From the NCBI RefSeq assembly GCF_030693775.1, contig NZ_JAUXZY010000005.1:186001-250000 (forward strand): a DNA stretch of 64,000 nucleotides, written 5' to 3'. The notes beneath the pieces are model-generated. The model saw only the letters and a program-made list of their open reading frames with translations. It ran no database searches and was not told the DNA's origin. The DNA comes from Polynucleobacter sp. Its GTDB lineage: Bacteria; Pseudomonadota; Gammaproteobacteria; Burkholderiales; Burkholderiaceae. Positions 57,695 to 64,000 of this stretch are shown here, one piece after another. Made by a program: the position numbers and the translations under genes. Position 1 is the first letter of the stretch. Each line of letters starts with the position of its first letter.

Positions 57695-58543
57695 TTAGGT
57701 TCGCTGCAAAATAACTTCAAGCACAAAGCGGCTTCCCACATAAGCGAGAATGAGCGCAACGTAGGCGCCCAAGACCCAGCGAATCGCTACTAAGCCCCGC
57801 AAACCGACGCGCCACCGCGCCACAATGAGTCCGGCAAATAAGAACCAGGAGATCAAGGCAAAAATGGTTTTGTGATCAAAGACGAGTGGCCGACCAAACA
57901 GGGCCTGCGAGAAAAAGAGTCCGGAAAACACGGTCAGGCTCAGCAATGCAAAGCCCACGTAAATGAAGTTGAAGAGGAGGCTTTCCATCGCCATCAAGGG
58001 TGGCAAGGACTCGAGCCATTGGCTAATACGGCTTTCTGGGGAGTAGTTAAATTGGCGCCGCAATGCCCGGTCCTGAATGCTCATCAAAATCGCATGCATC
58101 ACTGCGAGGCTTAACAAACCAACAGCGCTGGTTGCCACAATGAAATGCCCTTTGAACCAAGCATCGGAGACCGTTCTGGCTGAGAGTAAAGTCCCTGGAA
58201 AAATATCGGGCAGGATTGCGCATACCATTGCCAAGCTTAGGGCCATCAGGCGCATGCTGGAAATCGGCAACATCCAGCTCTGAAACCAATAAAACGCCAG
58301 TCCAACCCAGGCGATTAAGGAGAGGTTTTGCGCAAACCCAAAGACAAAGCCTTCAGGCGTAAAGATGGAATCATGCAAGACCGCGCCATGCACCAATAAA
58401 ATAAGGAAAATGAGGCCTTGCACCAAAAAAATGAAGGGCTTGGTCTCGGGCCGGTTGCGCGGCCGCAGGCTTAATGTGATCAGCAAAAGCAGATAAAGTG
58501 CAGAGGGAAGCCAGTCGAAGCTGGAGTAACCTAAAATTGTCAT
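57695..58543 (-). CDS. CcsA/YpjD-type cytochrome c assembly-like membrane protein
   Basis: A 282-residue protein with about eight hydrophobic helices. Conserved His appear in FLILLVHGAVLHDS, KGHFIVATSAVGLLSLAVMH and PLVFDHKTIFALISWFLFAG, consistent with haem-handling CcsA/CcmC-like or YpjD proteins. Position next to ffh, divergent, is the usual one in Burkholderiales. Two bases separate its stop from the ampD start. Function in cytochrome maturation is an inference. Confidence 0.85.
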   Translation of the reverse strand: MTILGYSSFDWLPSALYLLLLITLSLRPRNRPETKPFIFLVQGLIFLILLVHGAVLHDSIFTPEGFVFGFAQNLSLIAWVGLAFYWFQSWMLPISSMRLMALSLAMVCAILPDIFPGTLLSARTVSDAWFKGHFIVATSAVGLLSLAVMHAILMSIQDRALRRQFNYSPESRISQWLESLPPLMAMESLLFNFIYVGFALLSLTVFSGLFFSQALFGRPLVFDHKTIFALISWFLFAGLIVARWRVGLRGLVAIRWVLGAYVALILAYVGSRFVLEVILQRT

Positions 58544-58563
58544 TTGGAAAGTCTAATCGATAA

Positions 58564-59946
58564 ATGCTAGAGAACCTCACAGATCGTCTTTCGCGTGTTG
58601 TTAAAACAATGCGCGGCGAGGCTCGCCTCACTGAAAAGAACACCGCAGACATGCTGCGCGAGATTCGTTTGGCCTTACTAGAGGCGGACGTAGCGCTTCC
58701 AGTTGTCAAGTCCCTACTCGAGCAGGTTAAATTCAAAGCCCTTGGTGAGGAAGTGGTTGGCAGCCTCAGTCCAGGACAAGCCTTGGTTGGTGTGGTGCAG
58801 CGCGAATTAACCAGCGTCATGGCAGGTGATGGCAGTCAAAGCAGCGAACTCAACCTCGCCACCCAACCCCCTGCCGTGATTTTGATGGCTGGCTTACAAG
58901 GTGCAGGTAAAACTACCTCGGTCGGCAAGCTCGCCAAATGGCTGCGCGAAACCAAAAAGAAAAAAGTTTTAACCGTCTCCTGCGACGTCTATCGTCCTGC
59001 CGCGATCGAACAATTGGAAACAGTCAGTAAATTAGTTGGAGTGGAGTGCTTTCCGAGCAATACCAATCAAAAGCCAGTGGAAATTGCCACCAATGCATTG
59101 GACTGGGCACGCCGCCACTACTTTGACGTACTGATTGTCGATACCGCGGGTCGCTTGGGTATTGATGAAGCCCTGATGCAGGAGATTGCGCAGCTGCACA
59201 GCGCCGTCAAACCGATCGAGACCCTCTTTGTGGTCGATGCGATGTTAGGTCAAGATGCTGTCAACACGGCCAAGGCATTCCATGAGGCGCTGCCCTTAAG
59301 CGGAGTAGTACTCACCAAACTAGATGGTGATTCCCGTGGCGGTGCTGCCCTATCGGTGCGCCACGTCACTGGGGTTCCGCTGAAATTCATCGGCGTGGCC
59401 GAGAAGATGGATGGCCTTGAGCCCTTTGATGCCGAGCGCATGGCCAACCGTATTTTAGGGATGGGCGATATTCTGGCCTTGGTTGAACAGGCCCATCAAA
59501 ACATCGACGTTGCCAAAGCGGAGAAGCTGGCCGTCAAGATGCAAAAAGGCGGATTTGATCTAGCCGACTTTCGGGATCAAATTACCCAGATGCAACAAAT
59601 GGGCGGCATGGCCAATATGCTCGATAAATTACCTAGTCACATGACGCAAAACGCAGGCAAGGTCAATATGAGTCAAGCTGATCTGCAAATCAAACGCATG
59701 CGCGGCATCATCGACAGTATGACCGCGCAAGAGCGTAGCAAGCCTGAGCTACTTAAAGCAAGTCGTAAGCGTCGCATTGCAGCGGGTGCAGGCGTGCAAG
59801 TCCAAGAAGTCAATCGCATGCTCGCGCAGTTTGAGCAAATGCAAACCATGATGAAGCAATTTAAGGGTGGCAAGATGGCCCGCATGATGGGCTCGATGGC
59901 AGCGCGTGGCGCGGCTAAAGGACTTGGCGGCCTATTTAAAAAATAA
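58564..59946 (+). CDS. ffh: Signal recognition particle protein Ffh
   Basis: A 460-residue GTPase. N domain (1-90), G domain with AGLQGAGKTTSVGKLAKWLR, VDTAGRLGIDEAL and LTKLDGDSRGGAALSVRH, and a Met-rich M domain (about 300-455, MQQMGGMANMLDKLPSHM and FEQMQTMMKQFKGGKMARMM) for signal-peptide and 4.5S RNA binding. TCTAAT lies 6 bases before the ATG without a Shine-Dalgarno sequence, suggesting a leaderless message. Confidence 0.96.
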   Translation: MLENLTDRLSRVVKTMRGEARLTEKNTADMLREIRLALLEADVALPVVKSLLEQVKFKALGEEVVGSLSPGQALVGVVQRELTSVMAGDGSQSSELNLATQPPAVILMAGLQGAGKTTSVGKLAKWLRETKKKKVLTVSCDVYRPAAIEQLETVSKLVGVECFPSNTNQKPVEIATNALDWARRHYFDVLIVDTAGRLGIDEALMQEIAQLHSAVKPIETLFVVDAMLGQDAVNTAKAFHEALPLSGVVLTKLDGDSRGGAALSVRHVTGVPLKFIGVAEKMDGLEPFDAERMANRILGMGDILALVEQAHQNIDVAKAEKLAVKMQKGGFDLADFRDQITQMQQMGGMANMLDKLPSHMTQNAGKVNMSQADLQIKRMRGIIDSMTAQERSKPELLKASRKRRIAAGAGVQVQEVNRMLAQFEQMQTMMKQFKGGKMARMMGSMAARGAAKGLGGLFKK

Positions 59947-59970
59947 GCCGCCGTCACGCATCCTTTTATT

Positions 59971-61716
59971 TCATGAAAGGGTCTGTTGCTTGGCCGCTTG
60001 AACAGCGGCGATGACGTGATCCTTGATCGAGGCAAGCGCAATGTTTTGCGCGGCACTTTCCGTACGACCTTGAAACTCAACCTGCCCGTCTTTGAGTCCC
60101 CGTTCACCAATCACGACTCGGAATGGCACGCCGATTAACTCCCAGTCGGCAAACATGGCGCCTGGGCGCTCGCCCCGGTTATCTAGAACCACATCAATGC
60201 CTGCAGCCAAGAGTGCATCGTGCAAGGCATCGGCTTCAGCCTTGACGGACTCCGACTTATCGTAACCCACGGGGCAAATAACAACCTCAAATGGCGCCAT
60301 CGAAATCGGCCAGACAATACCGCGATCATCATGGCCCTGTTCAATCGCCGCACCAAGTAAACGCGTTACGCCAATACCATAACAACCCATCACCATCGGC
60401 TGGGCTTTACCGTTCTCATCCAAATAGGTGCAACGCATTGCTTCGGAGTAGCGCGTACCCAATTGAAAGACATGCCCCACTTCAATGCCGCGGCAAATTT
60501 CGACAACGCCTTTGCCATCGGGTGACGGATCACCAGCCACGGCATTACGAATGTCAGCAACCTGCGGTAAGGGTAAGTCACGCTCCCAGTTCACGCCAGT
60601 CAAATGGAATCCAGTCGCGTTAGCGCCGCAGACAAAGTCACTCATATTCGCTACAGTGCGATCAGCAATCACAACAACATCGGAACGAACACCCACTGGG
60701 CCTAAGGAGCCTGGACTCGCATTGCAAGCGGCAGTGATTTCTGCTTCGCTTGCAAAACGGGATTCGGCTAGACCAGGAATTTTGCTGAGCTTGATTTCAT
60801 TTAACTCGTGATCACCGCGGAGCAGAAGCATGAAGAGTTTGGCAGAGCCCTTCTCCTGATCCACTGCAAAAACCAGAGTCTTTACCGTTTGCTCAAGCGG
60901 AAGCGATAAAAACTGTGCGACTTGCTCGCAGCGAGTTTGATCCGGTGTTGCCACTTTTTGCATAGCGACGCTTGGGGCAGCACGAACGGGTATCAATGAA
61001 AGCGACTCCGCAGCCTCTAGATTTGCTGCGTAATCGGAATTGGGGCAATACACAATTGCGTCTTCACCGGTATCGGCAATCACATGAAACTCTTGACTGC
61101 CCGAGCCGCCAATCGCGCCGTTATCGGCGGTAACCGCCCTGAACACCAAACCCATGCGCTCAAAAATACGGGTGTAAGCATCAAACATCAACCGATACGA
61201 TTGCTTCAGGCCAGCAGTATCGCGATCAAACGAGTAGGCATCTTTCATGCTGAACTCACGGCCGCGCATGATGCCAAAACGGGGACGGCGCTCATCGCGA
61301 AACTTCGTCTGAATTTGATAGAAGTTCACTGGCAACTGCTTATAACTGCGGATTTCATTTCGAGCCAAATCAGTCACGACTTCTTCGGAGGTAGGTTGAA
61401 TTAAAAAATCACGCTCATGCCGGTCTTTAATGCGGAGTAACTCAGGGCCCATCTTCTCCCAGCGCCCCGTTTCTTGCCACAGTTCTGCTGGCTGAATCAT
61501 CGGCATCAGGAGTTCAATCGCGCCTGCCCGATTCATTTCTTCGCGAATGATGTTTTCCACCTTGCGAATGACCTTTAAACCCAGTGGTAAGTAGTTATAA
61601 ATTCCGGCACTTAACTTACGAATTAAGCCAGCACGCACCATGAGTTGATGCGAAACCACCTCCGCATCAGAGGGGGCTTCCTTGAGGGTCGCGAGAAAGG
61701 TTTGTGTGGCTTTCAT
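59971..61716 (-). CDS. proS: Prolyl-tRNA synthetase, bacterial type
   Basis: A 581-residue class II synthetase. Motif 1 region [20 protein letters not shown], motif 2 [20 protein letters not shown], motif 3 near [20 protein letters not shown], with the YbaK-like editing insertion (about 225-400) and C-terminal anticodon domain. TTATAT lies 6 bases before the ATG. Divergent from rppH, as usual in betaproteobacteria. Confidence 0.97.
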   Translation of the reverse strand: MKATQTFLATLKEAPSDAEVVSHQLMVRAGLIRKLSAGIYNYLPLGLKVIRKVENIIREEMNRAGAIELLMPMIQPAELWQETGRWEKMGPELLRIKDRHERDFLIQPTSEEVVTDLARNEIRSYKQLPVNFYQIQTKFRDERRPRFGIMRGREFSMKDAYSFDRDTAGLKQSYRLMFDAYTRIFERMGLVFRAVTADNGAIGGSGSQEFHVIADTGEDAIVYCPNSDYAANLEAAESLSLIPVRAAPSVAMQKVATPDQTRCEQVAQFLSLPLEQTVKTLVFAVDQEKGSAKLFMLLLRGDHELNEIKLSKIPGLAESRFASEAEITAACNASPGSLGPVGVRSDVVVIADRTVANMSDFVCGANATGFHLTGVNWERDLPLPQVADIRNAVAGDPSPDGKGVVEICRGIEVGHVFQLGTRYSEAMRCTYLDENGKAQPMVMGCYGIGVTRLLGAAIEQGHDDRGIVWPISMAPFEVVICPVGYDKSESVKAEADALHDALLAAGIDVVLDNRGERPGAMFADWELIGVPFRVVIGERGLKDGQVEFQGRTESAAQNIALASIKDHVIAAVQAAKQQTLS

Positions 61717-61764
61717 GTATAGATATAATCAAATCACTGATTTTAATGGATTTGGAGCGCGATT

Positions 61765-62340
61765 ATGCTCGACCGTGAAGGGTATCGACCCAATGTCGGC
61801 ATTGTCCTCCTTAACGGCTCTAACGAGGTTTTCTGGGGAAAACGCGTTGGACAGCATTCGTGGCAGTTCCCGCAAGGCGGGATTCAGCATGGTGAAAGCC
61901 CAGAAGAGGCCATGTACCGCGAATTGCACGAAGAGGTTGGCTTGCTACCGGAACATGTCCAAATCATTGGACGCACCAGGGACTGGCTTCGCTATGATGT
62001 CCCGGAGGAGTTCTTGCGCCGTCAAACTGCCAACCGAATGCAACGTGCCAGCTACCGCGGGCAAAAGCAGATTTGGTTTTTGTTACGCCTGACTGGGCAC
62101 GACAGCGACATTCACCTGCGCGCAACTGAACACCCTGAATTCGATGCTTGGCGCTGGCACCCCTATTGGATAGAGCTCGATTCCGTCGTGGATTTTAAGC
62201 GCGAGGTCTATGAATTGGCCTTATCCGAACTGGCACGCTACCTGACCCGCAATCTGAAATTACAGCAGCTGGTTTGGGGTGCGCCACTCGACCTCACACA
62301 ACACATTCGGCGCCATGATTCAGACGCCCCATCCAACTAA
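61765..62340 (+). CDS. rppH: RNA pyrophosphohydrolase RppH
   Basis: A 191-residue Nudix enzyme that removes 5'-pyrophosphate from mRNA to start decay. It begins [20 protein letters not shown]; the Nudix box is [20 protein letters not shown] followed by VGL. The start follows GGAGCGCGATT. The end shows the betaproteobacterial extension. Confidence 0.96.
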   Translation: MLDREGYRPNVGIVLLNGSNEVFWGKRVGQHSWQFPQGGIQHGESPEEAMYRELHEEVGLLPEHVQIIGRTRDWLRYDVPEEFLRRQTANRMQRASYRGQKQIWFLLRLTGHDSDIHLRATEHPEFDAWRWHPYWIELDSVVDFKREVYELALSELARYLTRNLKLQQLVWGAPLDLTQHIRRHDSDAPSN

Positions 62341-62366
62341 AGTAGCGCCCTCCTTTTAGGCTAATC

Positions 62367-62942
62367 ATGCATACACCCCTTTTTGCGCGCCCCCGCTGGT
62401 TTAGCTATACAGGCTGCATCCTTGTTTCGGCAAGCTTGATTGGATGCTATGGCGACCCCATGATCAGTGGCGTTGATCCTTATGCTCCCACGGTATTTAA
62501 AGAGGGCAACACCGCTATGCCGCTAGTAGCACCAAACCCCAAAACCCTACTGCCTTTTTATGTTTCTGAAACCACCATCTTCAAGTTTGCCATCGATACC
62601 CAATCGATCTTGGTTGGTAATGATGGCGTCACGCGGTATATGGTGCAAATCACGAGCCCGAGTGGATCAAAACAAACCCAATACGAAGGCATTCGCTGTG
62701 ACTCCTATCAAGCGCGTCTTTATGGCACGTATGAAGCCAACTCCAGTTGGCGAGAAAATCCCCTTGGCGGCTGGTCTGCAATCAAAGACAACATCCCCAA
62801 TCGCTATCAAGCTGCTTTAGCGCAAGGTGCTATCTGTAATTTATCGAGTCAAGTAAAAAGTGTGAATACCGTCATCCAGTCACTTAACCCCAATAGCTTT
62901 ATTGGGGGCAATCAAGTGCCTGGCTTTAACAATTCAAATTAA
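62367..62942 (+). CDS. CNP1-like family lipoprotein
   Basis: A 191-residue protein with a lipoprotein signal ending SASLIGC. The CNP1-like domain shows LLPFYVSETTIFKFAIDTQS, ILVGNDGVTRYMVQITSPSG and YEGIRCDSYQARLYGTYEAN. These proteins are conserved after rppH in betaproteobacteria; function unknown, location probably the outer membrane or periplasm. Confidence 0.85.
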   Translation: MHTPLFARPRWFSYTGCILVSASLIGCYGDPMISGVDPYAPTVFKEGNTAMPLVAPNPKTLLPFYVSETTIFKFAIDTQSILVGNDGVTRYMVQITSPSGSKQTQYEGIRCDSYQARLYGTYEANSSWRENPLGGWSAIKDNIPNRYQAALAQGAICNLSSQVKSVNTVIQSLNPNSFIGGNQVPGFNNSN

Positions 62943-62954
62943 CTGTTTTACTTA

Positions 62955-63743
62955 TTACTGTGGACTGAGGCAGGTACCAATTGGTTCGCCAGCAAGCAGT
63001 CGGGTTAATACGCCCGGCTCATGGCCAGAGGCTATCACGGTACTTGCACCAGTAGCCATAGCTGTCTTAGCGGCTAAGACTTTCGTCAACATGCCGCCTT
63101 TACTTAATGCACTTCCAGCGCCGCCCGCCATCGTTTCTAAATTTGGATCGCCAGCAATGGCATTGGCAACCAAGCTGGCGTTAGCGTCTTTTCTGGGGTC
63201 GGCTGTATAGAGACCGCCTTGATCAGTCAAGATCACCAGGGCATCTGCACTGACTAAGTTGGCAACAAGAGCTGCGAGGTGATCGTTGTCACCAAACTTA
63301 ATTTCATCGGTCACGACCGTATCGTTTTCATTAATGATGGGCACTACACCCAACTGCAGTAATGTAGTGAGCGTTGCCTTTGCGTTGGCATTACGCTCGT
63401 TATTCGCCAAATCGGCATTGGTAAGCAAGACTTGAGCGCTACGCAAACCAAAACGGGCAAAAGAACTTTCATATACCTGCACTAAACCCATTTGACCGAC
63501 CGCAGCGGCAGCCTGCAGCTGGTGAATTTCAGTGGGGCGCTGCGTCCATGCAAGGCGCTGCATACCCTCAGCAATTGCGCCCGAACTCACCATCAAGACT
63601 TCACAGCCGGATTTTTGCAAACCAGCCACTTGTTCTGCCCAGTTCGTGATGGCAGCGTGATCAAGGCCCTCGCCATTATTAGTGACCAGGCTAGAACCCA
63701 CTTTCACCACAATTCGTTTTGCGTTCTGTATTCCCATGTACAT
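62955..63743 (-). CDS. proB: Glutamate 5-kinase without PUA domain
   Basis: A 262-residue amino-acid kinase catalysing the first step of proline synthesis. Motifs: [48 protein letters not shown] and [17 protein letters not shown]. It ends soon after [14 protein letters not shown], where the E. coli enzyme (367 residues) continues with a PUA domain. ATG two codons downstream is an alternative start. The gene ends 12 bases from the convergent lipoprotein gene, leaving no room for a PUA domain. Confidence 0.92.
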   Translation of the reverse strand: MYMGIQNAKRIVVKVGSSLVTNNGEGLDHAAITNWAEQVAGLQKSGCEVLMVSSGAIAEGMQRLAWTQRPTEIHQLQAAAAVGQMGLVQVYESSFARFGLRSAQVLLTNADLANNERNANAKATLTTLLQLGVVPIINENDTVVTDEIKFGDNDHLAALVANLVSADALVILTDQGGLYTADPRKDANASLVANAIAGDPNLETMAGGAGSALSKGGMLTKVLAAKTAMATGASTVIASGHEPGVLTRLLAGEPIGTCLSPQ

Positions 63744-63767
63744 CTCAATCGTATTATTTGTTCCTAA

Positions 63768-64000
63768 TTAATCTTCGGCGTCCATCACCTTACGTGCGCG
63801 CTCATCATCATTGCCTTGATAACGCGGATCGATTGCGCGCTCCTCTGCAGCATCATGCTCACGGCGTACCGAGTCTAAATAATCTTGCAAGGCATAGCAG
63901 AGCTTTTCACAGCCAAGGCCTGTCAAGGCTGAAATCTCAAAGACAGGGCCCTTCCATTTAAAGCGCTTAATGAAGTCTTTTACCTTTGCGGCGCGCTCAT
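63768..64000 (-). CDS. obgE: GTPase ObgE/CgtA, C-terminal part
   Basis: The minus-strand frame open at the right edge reads [40 protein letters not shown] and [20 protein letters not shown], ending KVMDAED. ISALTG is the G5 motif (SA-TG) of the Obg GTPase domain and the charged tail is typical of betaproteobacterial ObgE, a ribosome-assembly and stringent-response GTPase. The N-terminus and G1-G4 lie outside the window. Located upstream of proB as usual. Confidence 0.9.
   Translation of the reverse strand, partial: ERAAKVKDFIKRFKWKGPVFEISALTGLGCEKLCYALQDYLDSVRREHDAAEERAIDPRYQGNDDERARKVMDAED

Overview
The window looks like a chromosomal segment from a freshwater betaproteobacterium of the Burkholderiaceae, most like Polynucleobacter. 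The evidence is the gene content and order (aroQ-accB-accC-prmA; fur divergent from bamE; rppH divergent from proS; proB next to obgE; leuS-lptE-holA-proA), a moderate GC content, and a Lys/Ala/Pro-rich histone H1-like gene ending in the AAWPFPTG tail typical of Burkholderiales. No species is claimed. No rRNA, tRNA, CRISPR array or intact insertion sequence was recognised.

Bases 1-18,000 are an accessory belt unusually rich in toxin-antitoxin (TA) material. From the left it holds a broken AlpA-like regulator; an excisionase-fold/PIN pair; a winged-helix regulator with a perfect palindromic operator; a row of four antitoxin genes or fragments with no toxin (BrnA-like, VapB, a truncated winged-helix antitoxin, a broken HigA); an intact TumE/TumA-type pair; a DUF3800 remnant; a HipB-like gene followed by a HipA stub; a ribbon-helix-helix antitoxin without a normal start codon; a decayed copy of the ruvX 3' end; MazE/MazF (ChpS/ChpB type); an orphan YefM; a Phd/Doc-type pair; a DUF4143 ATPase; a complete HipA/HipB pair; and a CcdA-like remnant. 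Housekeeping genes are interspersed: ruvX-yqgE, a YdcF-like gene, photolyase phr, apaH, hemL and rubredoxin.

From 18 kb onward the window is dense housekeeping sequence. 16-26.6 kb (minus strand): hemL, rubredoxin, rlmL, hemJ, and the dapB-leuS-lptE-holA-proA run. 26.7-38 kb: bamE/fur, gap, tkt, rsmE, a barstar-like gene, maeB, then thiL-pgpA-pncC facing corA. 38-46.4 kb: pyrF; the minus-strand run mpl, SDR reductase, RNB exoribonuclease, TonB-like protein, aroE, mtgA; and a TlpA thioredoxin. 46.5-51.7 kb: aroQ-accB-accC-prmA and a PfkB kinase. 51.7-64 kb: the histone-like gene, nrdAB with a paired NrdR-box promoter, ampD with a CcsA/YpjD-like gene, ffh, proS, rppH, a CNP1-like lipoprotein, proB and the end of obgE.

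Items most worth a second look: the duplicated ruvX 3' end flanking mazEF; an amber codon in the 5' part of the ruvX frame; the toxin-free antitoxin row; an A9 tract that splits the histone-like gene into two frames; a PrmA methyltransferase fused to a membrane-anchored DUF3426-type tail; an AmpD amidase fused to a membrane/zinc-ribbon module; paired NrdR boxes 31 bp apart; and a recurring TANNNT hexamer 6-7 bases before start codons that lack a Shine-Dalgarno sequence, which suggests leaderless mRNAs.
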